A DNA stretch of 64,000 nucleotides. It comes from Halichondria panicea (lineage: Eukaryota; Porifera; Demospongiae; Suberitida; Halichondriidae). The stretch is from contig NC_087387.1 in the NCBI RefSeq assembly GCF_963675165.1, positions 5,234,990-5,298,989 of the forward strand, in the 5' to 3' direction. The number at the start of each line of letters is the position of its first letter. The stretch's first letter is position 1. The translations under genes and the position numbers were made by a program. This document shows positions 11,706-21,126 of this stretch, in pieces. Below the pieces are notes generated by a model that did not search any database, was not told the DNA's origin, and saw only the letters and a list, made by a program, of their open reading frames with translations.

Positions 11706-11810
11706 AGTAGTTATGCCTCGAGGCGTAGCCGCACAAGGGATATGGTAAAGCTGACTACATGTGTGTGTCTGTCTGTGTGTCTGTTCCAGCTGTAACTGCT
11801 TAGTAGCAAT
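11706..11810 (+). repeat. TATGCCTCG-headed repeat with TG tract, diverged copy
   Basis: TTATGCCTCGAGGCGTAGCC followed by a GTGTGTCTGTCTGTGTG tract and an AGCTG-containing tail. The same order is seen at 52817 and 53118 and inverted at about 62796-62895. It interrupts homology between the two arms of the long-TIR element. Confidence 0.6.
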
Positions 11811-12829
11811 TATTAATTTTTGTGAACTTACAGACACACACCTTATTCCTGGATGTAATGCGCATGCGCGCTCAATACCACGTGTAAGAGAATCCATTTT
11901 GAACACCAGATCCTGGCAGAAATCAATTTTCTTTGTTGAGGTCCTGGTAAGACAAACCAACCTTTTCGATACCTCTTTTTAGACTGTTGTTATAGATATA
12001 CTACTTTCTGTGATTGAATTCTGTCTTTAATACTTATCACTGTCTATGCCTTTGACAAAGGTTTGCTCCCACTGTTTGGCTACAGGCCATTTAAGACGAT
12101 CAATTAACTGTGGACACCCCTTTCTTGTGAAACAATCAAAGCACATTGCAAATTATTTACCTCTTCTATAACACTCTAATATACTGTTGAGCGAAAGCAA
12201 AAACATGGCGAGAGGCAGTAGCAAGCGCACACTTGCAACACTCGTTTGATCAGCAGTACTTTAAGGGACCAACTTCTATAGTCAAACACGTCTCCAAGGT
12301 ACACGCGTACGCAAAGTGGGCTGTCCAGCACACATTCATGTACATGTGTTATTACCTTCCATCATTTGGTGTTTCCAGTGAACCCAGCAACCATTCACTT
12401 GGATCTAAGAAACAAAGCAACAAAGTTTGCAGCTCTAAAGCAAGTACCCTTGGGAAAGAAAGTGGAGACAATAAAATGTAGTGTTCAAGAGATTATCATG
12501 GATAAAGGCACTAAGACAGGTATGTCGTCACTTTTCATTGAATAATTAATTTCCTTATATATTTGTAGGCTAAGAAGAAATTACTGGAAGAAAACGCTCC
12601 TGCTGAGTCCATCTAATCTCAGCCACAAAGCAGTAAATTCTTTGTTTCCTACACGCTTTAATGAATGTACCTGCATGTAAATGCATGAGATAATAATTAT
12701 TAAATGATTGATTATGACAAACAGGGAGAAAGAGGTACAACAAATACTCTGAGAAGATTGTCTTGGTTACAAGATGCCTGCATTGTGCCGGTGAGTATCA
12801 ACGATTAAGTTGTGTATTAACTGTTTAAA

Positions 12830-13442
12830 CGCAGTTTCTGTATATAATTATGTTGACAGCATTGTTTTTTGCGTATACTGCCCCCAACAGCATGACTGTC
12901 TTTGCATGTTTGACACAAACCACAATCTTCTTTTACATTCAGAGCATTTGTTGCACCTCTTTTTCTCCTCTTTAATTTCTCCCTGTTTGAAAGTACGTAT
13001 GTACATTCATAAAACGTGTAGTGAAAGAAATCTGCTTTGTGGATGAGACTAGATGAAGCGTTTTATTCCAGTAATTTTTCCTAGCCTACAAAATGTATCA
13101 AAGAATGCATGTATCAAGTATTATGTTTGAAATGTGACGACATAATACCTGCATGTCTTAGTGCCTTATCATGTCTTCGAGAGTATCGTATATGTTACTA
13201 CATTTTGTTGTCTCCACTTCGATCTCTGTTAAGAATACGTTAGAGCTGCAATTTTTGTTGCCTTTGTTTTCTAGATCCGAGTGAATGGTTGCTGGGTTCA
13301 ATGGAAACAGCAAATGATGGAAAGTATAAATCATATACATGAATGTGTGCTGGACAGCCCACTTTGTATGTACGCGTGTATCTTGGAGATGTGTTCGACT
13401 AGATGATGAAGTAAAGTACTGTGCTGACCAAACTACTGACAT
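12830..13442 (-). pseudogene. CXXC zinc-finger-like gene copy in right arm of long-TIR element
   Basis: Minus-strand sequence at 12975-12830 reads KRCNKCSEC, then one base out of frame DCGLCQTCKD, then GGSIRKKQCC. Order and spacing (CxxCxxC, DCGxCxxC, GGxxxKKQCC) match the CXXC zinc finger that binds unmethylated CpG in proteins such as CFP1, MBD1 and KDM2. The frame change near 12925 and stops in the upstream exon (13442-13158) suggest decay. Upstream homology with the left arm includes KWAVQHTFMYM and NPATIHSDL. It may be a captured host domain or a normal component of this transposon; no full gene can be assembled. Confidence 0.5.
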
Positions 13443-13856
13443 GGCACCGCAATGCTGCTTTTGAATGCTCGAAACAATAATGGGATGCTATCGAACATTA
13501 TTTAATTGCCCTGAATGGTTACCTACAAATTAATCATGTTCAATATTTGTAATAACAATTTTAATGTTATTTTAGTAACAATAGGTTATCTGTTTTTTCG
13601 TCGTCCACCTGCACCTGTTTCTATAGCTTGCTCACTAGTCCTGGTACCAATGTACTCATAGTAGTCTACTTAGTAAAGTACAGCTGAAAGCCTCCTAGAG
13701 CTGTACAGTACAGCTCTAGGAGGCTTTCAGCATCATCCACTACTCTTCCATGAATGTTGTGCCCTGAAGCTTATAATTATTATGTGAAGAATTCGAGGGG
13801 TGTGGTTGTGGTTAAATAACTTCCGTTCCTGATATCGAGTGAACAAAGCCAATCCC

Positions 13857-14164
13857 ATAGGCGTGAGTAATGAAAATAATGACTCCCGGTCACTCCTACC
13901 TGTCACCAGTGACCCCCGGCGGTCACTCATGCCTAGGAATAAACTAGGGATACACTGGAGTGCAACCTCGCTACGCACTATTAGCCTCGAATCCAAGGTC
14001 TTTTTAATTGTCTTGGGATCGAGGCTAATTCATCTAGGTAATGATCAAAATATCACGAATCGTCAATTTAAGAAGCATTGTCTAGCTTATGAGCAGAACG
14101 CTTGAAAAAAGGCCTTCTGAGCTGTAGAATGGAGCTGAAGTGTCCTCAGTACAGTGGCTAACAC
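13857..14164. other. Short repeat-derived spacer
   Basis: It holds the right target duplication of the long-TIR element, GACTCCCGGTCACT-type repeats resembling 20220-20290, and a 48-bp hairpin at 13981-14028 with TAGCCTCGA-type ends. No gene is seen. Confidence 0.5.
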
Positions 14165-14351
14165 CAAAGGCGTATACAGAGAATACAGAGAAGAGGGCAT
14201 GCAACTCGCCCTATTCTCAGAATCATCCGACTTCGTATTGAGCTATTTTTAGAACTGCCCATAAAAACGCCCACGCGTAACCTTTGACCGCACAAGGTAA
14301 ATCAAAGTCTTTTTTATATCTGTGCTAGCTAGCTAGCTAGCTCCATTGCAG

Positions 14352-15126
14352 CAGAGATACAAAAGAAAGGGGATTGGAAACGAAATTTTTACGAAATTTT
14401 TGTGTGAAGCATTCCGCGTTATAGGGCGTGGCTAAAACTACAAAGGATTATATTTATAGTCAGCATGCTCATTACCTGTCTTGACTGCTCAACATGTGCT
14501 GTACGTAGAAACAGTGAAATTGATCATTTTTAATGTTGATTTTTCTAAAAAGTAAAGAGAATTTAGCTCTAAAAAGTCGACTAAGCCATGCAGCCACTAT
14601 TATACTAGACAAATAAATGCTATGCAAGAAGAAATAGCCTTTACTATGAAGTCGTAGGAGGGACAGGCCCGTGGTGTGTCTAAAAGTATACTAAAGCAGT
14701 TTGAAGGACTATACTGCAAACGTTTATGAACAGTACAGCTTATTTATAGCATGAAGCCATTCTATGTAGCACTTAGATACATAATAACCAAGTCAAGCAA
14801 TGTCCTTTGCTGTTTTGACTTCACAGGAGGGACAGAGAAAAGTTGACACAGAGTAATTCAAGCTAAACTCAAAAAATTGGAAACAGAGTAAAGACAACGG
14901 ACTTAGAGCTTGTCAGTGGTATAAGCTTACTTCTCTCAAGTATCTCCCAGGCCCTGAGTGATCTCTAGTGGATAGGAGAGCTAGAAACCAGGGATACAAA
15001 ACCGTAGCGCAGTCCTCCATGTAATTATTTGCGAGCGCAATAATTACACGGAGTGCTTCACCGGACTCAGTCCTTTTACAAAGGGCGTGGGCGGTCGTTT
15101 CCAATCCCCTTTCTTTTGTATCTCTG
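14352..15126. mobile_element. 775-bp inverted-repeat element, CAGAGAT variant, 7-bp TSD
   Basis: Terminal inverted repeats begin CAGAGATACAAAAGAAAGGG and include GGGATTGGAAACG, the signature shared with the CATAGAT elements. ATTGCAG flanks both sides (14345-14351 and 15127-15133). It has no recognisable coding sequence. Confidence 0.85.
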
Positions 15127-15161
15127 ATTGCAGCATAGTAAAACTAGTTCTCAGCAGCAAT

Positions 15162-15359
15162 ATGGCTCGTACTAGCAGTGTCAAAGGCAAAGGCAAACCA
15201 TCCAACAGTTGCAACTCCAAGAAGATGAAACCTAGGTACAATAAACCTGTCTTCCTGAGTCTCTGGTACTTCTTAACAATATGCCCAGCACTTAACTTCC
15301 CGCTCAAAGGGGTTGTCTTGGACCTGGCTGGACTAGGACTGGTCATGACACTTCTCTAA
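15162..15359 (+). CDS. Small hypothetical frame within compound transposon
   Basis: An ATG-started frame of 65 codons begins MARTSSVKGKGK, basic at the N-terminus and hydrophobic towards the C-terminus (VVLDLAGLGLVMTLL). CCTAG followed by GTACAA at about 15235 could be a splice donor, making this a first exon. It lies between two nested elements inside the compound element. It could be a transposon-encoded exon or chance; no family is recognised. Confidence 0.2.
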   Translation: MARTSSVKGKGKPSNSCNSKKMKPRYNKPVFLSLWYFLTICPALNFPLKGVVLDLAGLGLVMTLL

Positions 15360-15423
15360 AATAATACTGCACTGTTAGCTAATAACTAGCCAGAGGAGGT
15401 TGGACGCGCGTCATCCACCGTCA

Positions 15424-17975
15424 GGTTATATATAATAATATAATAATAATAATAATCGATGCTTTACAGTATGACTTTACATTTACACAAGGTGAATAGA
15501 TTGTTGTGCGTCAGAAATTAAACATACTGACAGGAAGTTCCTAGAAGGAACACCTGACTAGATCTACATAAAATGTATACATAATTATACAGTTATACAG
15601 AGCAACAGGGACAGACTAGGTGATAAGTGCAAATTATTGATTGGTCAAAGCGTTCTAGAAAACTGTCCCAGAAATGTTTGTAGAGTTGATTCTTGATAGT
15701 TGACATCGAGTGAGAGAGATCTATAAAAGGGAGGGCGTTCCAGAGTCTGACCAATCTTTTGAAGTAAAAGTGTCTTGTTGTGTTTGAGCGATGATGACCT
15801 TTATGAACTAGCTTGTGATTAGACGATAGTCGTGTGTTGCTGGTAGAGAATGATATGAACTCAGTAATGTCGAAGTTGTCTACTGGTTTTTGGAGACACC
15901 TGACGGCAAATATGACATCTTGCAACTCTAGCCAGTTCATTAGTGGCAAAAGGTCCAGTTTAATGAGGCGACTTTTGTAGTCGAGACTATCAGATCTACA
16001 TGTAAGGTTCAGAATAAACTTTAAAGATCTTCTCTGGATTTGTTCCACTTTTGTGATGGCCTTGTGTGTCTGTGGTCTCCACAGTTGCGAACAAAATGTT
16101 AAATTAGATCTAACAAGCGTAGTATAAAGTGTTCTTTTTGTATGGAGATCATGAGAGCATTGAGTGTTTCTTTTAATAAGGTACAAACAGCTGTAGGCCT
16201 TCGAACATAGATTGTTGATATGTTGGTCCCAGGAGAGACTATTCTGGATGGTCACTCCCAGGTCTTTGTGAGAGTCTCTTGTTAAGATTAGCTTTGAGTC
16301 CAAATTGTATAGCGAGTCATGAATGGTTTTACCAAAGTGGAGGTAGACACATTTGTCTAAATTGAGTGATAAGTTCCAGTCCTTGCACCATGTGACAAGA
16401 TGGTCTAGATCAGATTGCAGGTCAGCTTGGTCTTCTGCATTGGCTATTCGCTTCACTAGTTTAGTGTCATCTGCATAGATGTATATGGACGAATTAACGA
16501 TTGGAGTGGTGATATCATTGACATATACTAAAAACAACAGAGGACCGAGAATGCTGCCTTGAGGTACGCCTGATAGCACAGATAGTGATGAAGAGTTTGT
16601 TCCCTCTAAACAGACATAGTGGCTTCGGTTGCTCAAATAACATTCAAACCATTTCCATACATTACCTGTAATGCCTAACCTCCATAGTTTGAATAACAGT
16701 TGTTTATGGGACACTTTATCAAACGCCTTAGCAAAGTCCAAGTATATAACGTCGCAGGATTCTCCAGCATTTAGAGCTTCCACAATCTCGCTGTATGATG
16801 TTAGCAGCTGTGATAAGCAGGATCTGCCCTTTAGGAAACCAAATTGATTTGTTGAGAGCTGTGGTCTAATGAAGTCAATTATGTGGTTGTAAACAATTCT
16901 TTCCAGAATTTTAGAAAGCATACACAGTAGAGAGATCAGGCGATAGTTTTTAATGAGCGTTAAGTCTCCTTTCTTAGGAATTGGCACGATCTTGTGTATC
17001 TTCCATTCTTCTGGAAGTGAGCCAGTACTTAGACAGATATTAAAAAGCATTGAAACAGGTTCATATATTTGTAGTGCACTCATTTTTAATAGAGCTGGAT
17101 GTAAGTTGTCGCAGCCCATTGCTTTTGATGTGTCCAGCGATAATAATTCTTTATAGACCTCTATCGGATCAAACACAATGTCATGAAGTTGATGGGATGG
17201 AGTGGGCATTTCTTCAATTGGTGGTAAAATGAAAATACTTACTGAAAAGGTAGAATGAAAAAAATTATTTATTGCGTTTGCTTTGGGAGAGTGTGTCAGA
17301 AAACATGAAATTTTCGTGGGCGAGTATTTTAGGAATGGCACGGCTTGTCCTTAGTCTCTTTAAATGCCTAAATAAGGTTTTTGGTTTAGATGAAAAGGAT
17401 GTAACGATAGAGCGCTCATGTTTTATTTTTGCATCAGCGCACTTCGCTTGAAAAGTACTTTCAAGTAGTAATAGTTTACCTTCTTTATACTGAGTTGTTG
17501 ACTTTTTTAAACTTTTTCTTAAGAGTTTTTATTTGTTTTAAAAGATGCCTGATTTCTGAGGTGTGCCATCTAGGGCTTTGTTCGTTTGATACCTTGCATA
17601 TTGGAGTTGATATATTTCGTGCATTGATAAGGGTAGCTTTTAGATAAGACCATAGCTCCTGAGTATTTGCAATAAAAATATAATTGAGAACTTGTAGCTC
17701 ATGAAATAGCTGCGTCTGATCTGTTTTATGATAGTTGTAGAGGTTTCTTGTTTGGTCTTGCTTCCTCCTATATGTACATGGGTTGGTTTCAAGGTGAAAA
17801 ATAATTGGATAATGGTCAGAGATTGACAAATCATAATCTGTATACTGATATTCACAATTCTATTTGGAACATTTGTGAGTACTAGGTCAAGAAGGTTTCC
17901 ATGTATATGCGTAGGCAATGTGACAAGCTGGCTAAAATTATTTTCAAATAAAAGGTTTTATCACGTGCGCTCATA
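15424..17975 (-). mobile_element. 5'-truncated non-LTR retrotransposon (LINE), jockey/CR1-like
   Basis: The minus strand runs from the C-terminal part of an AP-type endonuclease (17940-17490) through reverse transcriptase to an (ATT)n tail at about 15428-15457. The element starts abruptly inside the endonuclease region, as expected of 5' truncation. The tail and the lack of LTRs support a LINE. Confidence 0.85.
15593..17341 (-). CDS. LINE reverse transcriptase, open frame of 582 residues
   Basis: The frame contains the reverse transcriptase core: VIYLDFAKAFDKVSHKQLL, SGVPQGSILGPLLFLVYVND and the catalytic IYADDTKL. It would copy LINE RNA into DNA at the target site. The frame is continuous through thumb and C-terminal region, ending CCSV and stop. 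The endonuclease part upstream (17829-17485 and 17918-17640) lies in two other frames, for example GNLLDLVLTNVPNRI, so frameshifts near 17345-17485 and 17835 break the full protein. The element is probably inactive but fairly young, since the reverse transcriptase frame has no stops. Confidence 0.88.
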   Translation of the reverse strand: MPFLKYSPTKISCFLTHSPKANAINNFFHSTFSVSIFILPPIEEMPTPSHQLHDIVFDPIEVYKELLSLDTSKAMGCDNLHPALLKMSALQIYEPVSMLFNICLSTGSLPEEWKIHKIVPIPKKGDLTLIKNYRLISLLCMLSKILERIVYNHIIDFIRPQLSTNQFGFLKGRSCLSQLLTSYSEIVEALNAGESCDVIYLDFAKAFDKVSHKQLLFKLWRLGITGNVWKWFECYLSNRSHYVCLEGTNSSSLSVLSGVPQGSILGPLLFLVYVNDITTPIVNSSIYIYADDTKLVKRIANAEDQADLQSDLDHLVTWCKDWNLSLNLDKCVYLHFGKTIHDSLYNLDSKLILTRDSHKDLGVTIQNSLSWDQHINNLCSKAYSCLYLIKRNTQCSHDLHTKRTLYTTLVRSNLTFCSQLWRPQTHKAITKVEQIQRRSLKFILNLTCRSDSLDYKSRLIKLDLLPLMNWLELQDVIFAVRCLQKPVDNFDITEFISFSTSNTRLSSNHKLVHKGHHRSNTTRHFYFKRLVRLWNALPFIDLSHSMSTIKNQLYKHFWDSFLERFDQSIICTYHLVCPCCSV

Positions 17976-18245
17976 AGATTAGGCACCATTAGGCACCTCG
18001 ATGCTCCACTGTTTTGTAGGCTGTACAGAGACACTGCAAGTAGCCAGAAGTGGTCTAGGAGCATTCCCACCGCCCTCTCACCTTCCCTACACTGCTGAAA
18101 AGATTCCAAGATGGATCTAGACTAGTATTTAGATTTTTTTGACACTTTTCCAATTTTTGTTTAACAGGATTATGATCTATATGAGCAGAGGAGGTCAGAG
18201 CACCATTAATCTGTTTCTCTTTTAATAGCGTTCTCTAGCTCTTAC

Positions 18246-18834
18246 TTGCACTGATAACCCTTTACCAGTCAGGTTGTTGTAATTTTTACAACAACAATCT
18301 GGGAGGGAACGTGCTATCAACTTGTGAATATTGCATGATATTGGATTCTGTGGCAGATTGGATAGTATCATGAATGCGATTATCCTTTGATGTTCTGCTG
18401 CTGTTCAATTAGGACACTTAAAAAAAAAAAGGTTTAAAACAAGCTATACAGCATGTAGGACTGATTAGTATCCATTGGTAGATCCTCTGGACTATCTTGG
18501 TAGCCATAGAATATTTTCGAAGAGGAAGCAGCAAGCCATTTGTGTACACAGGCACTTCACAAGTGGACACAAGCTCTACAATAGTCTACATGCTTGCTAA
18601 GCAGCTTAGTTGACCAGAGTGCAGCTTTTAAAGGCCACACATACTTCCATCGAGGCAGCAGCAAGACATAAAATCGATGGTTAGTTTATGCACAGCCATT
18701 GACCCACGCCCATCTCTACAAGCCATAGCCACTTCATTGGGGGCGGCTAATTTGGTGGGTTGGGCTCAGATGCAAACTAAAGTGATGGAACTGTTCCAGA
18801 TTTTCCAGATTGTGTGCGGCTGAACAGGAAAGGG
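18246..18834 (+). repeat. Dispersed repeat, about 590 bp (first copy)
   Basis: Begins around ACCCTTTACCAGTCAGGTTG, includes a TTGTTGTAA/TTACAACAA hairpin and a poly-A run, and is repeated in the same orientation at 26556-27122 with high similarity. Non-coding. Confidence 0.8.
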
Positions 18835-20080
18835 GTAAGCTTTTACATTCTCACCTTTGACCTCAAAGGAATTCTATAACCCTTTCCTTGCCATTCGTGA
18901 AATCTGGAACAGGAGCGTCTTTAGGTCGATCAATTAGTGTGGATCCGGCCTCACCACGCCTCCATGTCATTCTATTAGTCTAGATCCGGCTAGCAATTCT
19001 AGCTGGGACTCCCAGTTCTAGCTCGTTTTGTTTAGCGTGTCAGAGACTGGGAGAAGATGATTGGCACTCCTTGGCTCCTTTGGATGTACAGCTGTCCAGA
19101 TCCCTAGAACATACCCTCCATTCTGACGAGTTATCAGTGCATAGGGTGCTTACTAGATTCTTGCCAGCCAGTACAGTTCAAGCTACACACAGCACCGCTC
19201 AACTATTCTCTACCCCATTATCTAGCTAAATCTGGTCCAACTAGACAGCAGACACAGCTAGTTAATTCAGTAAAGCCAGGGGTAGCCCTACTTCTACGGT
19301 TGTTCAGTACCCACGGTAACAATTCCTCTGGGCTGGGCTAACTAGTTGAGCCACGCCTCCCAATTCTCAAGGCTAGGTACATGTCTCTGTCTAGCTGCTT
19401 CTTCAGCTTCTTGCTCAGTTTTATGGCTTAGAGAAAGGCCAGCTACTCAGGGGGAAGAGTCCAGATGAAAGTCTGGCAGCCAGGTGACGTCCAAACGGTC
19501 AGTTATTCTTTCCACCAACTTTTTAATCTAGTCTAGTCCTGCTTGCACTGCTACTACTACTGCTACTCTTCCTACTACTACTGCTGCTACTCTTCCTAGC
19601 TAGTCAAAGGTTTCTTTTTTTTTTTTCTTTTTTTTTATAACTACATATGCACAAAGAGACATCAAAGCTTACATCAAAGGACACAGATTTTTAGCCTACT
19701 TGACTGATAAGGCAGTTACCTAGACTACAGTTTGTTTGTCAGGGAGGAGCTCACATACAACTTCATCTAATTCATCATAACGATTCGTTACCGTTGTTGT
19801 AATTTCTACAACAGATTGCCAAGGAAAGAGATAAAGGTGTATAATTATCACATGACTGAAGGCGTCATGATGATGCGTGTCCAACCTCCTCTGCTAACTA
19901 GCTAGCAAAGGCAGCTCTGATGTACACGCCCATAATTATATCTCCGTAAACAACACCGCCCACTTGTTCACGTCCGTATATTGGATTCTATTTTTAGCAT
20001 ATCAGGTCTCTGATACGAAGTCGGATGAGTACGTAGGGTACATAGTGAGTTGCATGCCCTCTTCTCTGTATACGCCCTTG

Positions 20081-20880
20081 CTAACGCGTCCTCCAACTTT
20101 GAAGTCAAACCGTTACGGTCTGCAGCAACCAGAGCCACTAGTTCCATTGAGTCCTACGTTGTCCATTTTTTTTCTTTGCAAAAATCTCAACGTGACCCGA
20201 TTATAGCCTCGCTTCGCTCGGAATGACTCCCCCGGTCACTGACTCCTAGTCACGAATGACTCCCCCCTGGAAAAAATGACTCCCCCACAAATTGAGATTT
20301 CAGCAGATCGAGGGCTGCTAAGTAATCCTCAAAAGACTGCTGCTCATGCAGTGAATATACAATCAAGTTCATCACTGTTATCTATATGAGAGGTCTGTTA
20401 CAAATGTTTGTCTATAGCTGTTCCTTTAAAAAACTATCGTTACTTCACTTAGTCAGCAATATAATTTTGAAACAACAACATCCATCACAATAATTATTAC
20501 AGTGAAAAACAAAAACAGCAGTGGAAGATAACGAAAGCCTAAAAATTCTACAACTATAGCTATATATATTCTCCAACTGAGTGGAGATACTATAATGATA
20601 CCACAAGTTGCACGTATCACACTGTATCATTTCATCGTAGGAGTCAGGGTGGAGACAAGGGCAGTATAACTAACAATGCTGGAAAATCTCAGGTCTCTTG
20701 CGACTATTCAGTTCTTTTGACTTCGAAAATCTTCTTCAGTTTTTCTCATTTCAAAACAACGTACAAGGTGGTGTCTCATTTTCATTTAGGATGATGTGAT
20801 CCAAATTGTCTCCTTGCAATTCGTGGTATATATGCAGCGCAGTGGAGTAGGAACAGGGGGGGCCAGGGGGCCAGTGGCCC
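20081..20880. other. Transposon-derived spacer containing a PHD fragment
   Basis: Holds CCCCCGGTCACTGACTCC-type repeats (20218-20290), the PHD-like fragment described separately, and near 20837 the start of a CAGTGGAGTAGG terminus with G-runs. No intact gene. Confidence 0.45.
20560..20735 (-). pseudogene. PHD-finger-like fragment, probably from a transposon
   Basis: On the minus strand KRPEIFQHC, a stop, then YCPCLHPDSYDEMIQCDTC and NLWYHY. The pattern C-x-C, MIQCDxC and WYHY matches the zinc-binding core of PHD fingers, which read histone H3 tails and also occur at the C-terminus of some animal transposon proteins. The last ligands are degraded (YSCRIF instead of WxCxxC). A stop before the domain and the lack of flanking exons mark it as a remnant. 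Confidence 0.5.
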
Positions 20881-20881
20881 C

Positions 20882-21115
20882 TCAACATTGAATATCAGCC
20901 CACCCTTCCTGAGTTGGATAGGTGTTTGTTCCATACAACATTTCATAAAATTTTCCCACAACTTTGGCTAGGTCTGTGCGATGGTAGAGGACACCATGAG
21001 TTTCCTGCAGGTTGAAGCTCTCCTCCACCTTGGTGTAGGGACAGAGGAGCAGGTAGAGCCAGCACACGGCTAGGGGAAGGAGGTCTAGAAGAGGAGATGG
21101 CAGGCTACCCATCAT
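20882..21115 (-). pseudogene. ALG12: ALG12 N-terminal exon, isolated between transposons
   Basis: From an ATG at 21115 the frame reads a hydrophobic segment ([13 protein letters not shown]) and then [17 protein letters not shown] and VLYHRTDLA. This is the highly conserved luminal start of the ALG12 family, the ER alpha-1,6-mannosyltransferase that builds the lipid-linked oligosaccharide for N-glycosylation. KVEESFN includes the acidic residues typical of the GT-C fold. After about residue 45 it stops resembling the family, and no further exons are visible. A transposon terminus lies immediately 3' and a foldback element begins 11 bp 5' of the start codon. Either an orphan exon copy or exon 1 with the rest outside the window. 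Confidence 0.65.
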
Positions 21116-21126
21116 GCATCAAGGTA

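Larger units (their letters stand above)
11114..12800 (+). pseudogene. CXXC-type gene copy in left arm of long-TIR element, decayed
   Basis: A short possible first exon (11114-11146, MDDEQTHIVTK then GTAAGT) is followed, after two later insertions, by exon-like sequence around 12240-12525. One frame there reads NPATIHLDLRNKATKFAALK and then VETIKCSVQEIIMDKGTKT before a GTATGT donor. The segment at 12590-12640 continues with a conserved ITG-x-KR. The part matching the CXXC finger in the other arm (about 12722-12790) has lost its first cysteines: TGC has become TAC, and a stop intervenes. Exon limits are inferred from similarity between the two arms. It is not intact. Confidence 0.4.
10881..13856. 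mobile_element. 3.0-kb long-TIR element with 10-bp TSD, carrying gene copies in both arms
   Basis: Left end GGGATTGGCTTTGTTCACT is the complement of the right end, and homology between the arms continues inward for more than 1 kb with gaps. ATAGGCGTGA flanks both sides (10871-10880 and 13857-13866). Left arm blocks 10881-11150, 11645-11705 and 12215-12800 match, in reverse, 13856-13560, 13500-13445 and 13442-12870. The left arm has since received a mariner-like MITE (11184-11637) and a TG-rich repeat (from 11706). Long TIRs plus a 9-10-bp duplication fit Mutator-like elements. The arms carry exon-like sequence for a CXXC zinc-finger protein; no transposase is recognised. Confidence 0.75.
15391..19893. 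mobile_element. 4.5-kb CAGAGGAGGT-family element with nested LINE
   Basis: Ends CAGAGGAGGTTGGACGCG and its complement at 19869-19893 are about 25-bp inverted repeats. Flanking nonamers ATAACTAGC and CTAACTAGC match at eight of nine positions. It belongs with the two short MITEs at 1067 and 3896. The left part is filled by a truncated LINE, the right part by non-coding repeats including a 590-bp block also found at 26556-27122. No Mutator transposase is recognised. Confidence 0.75.
14165..20080. mobile_element. Compound inverted-repeat element, about 5.9 kb, holding nested insertions
   Basis: Left end (CAAAGGCGTATACAGAG, then AGAAGAGGGCATGCAACTC) and right end (its complement at 20045-20080) are inverted, with further matching blocks such as CATCCGACTTCGTAT. 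Flanks CTAACAC and CTAACGC form an imperfect 7-bp duplication. A lone terminus of the same family is at about 63015-63055. Inside are the 775-bp CAGAGAT element and the 4.5-kb CAGAGGAGGT element. Confidence 0.65.

Noticed and set aside
11761-11982. Plus-strand frame starting MCVCLCVC
   Set aside because: Starts inside a TG microsatellite belonging to an inserted repeat; no further support.
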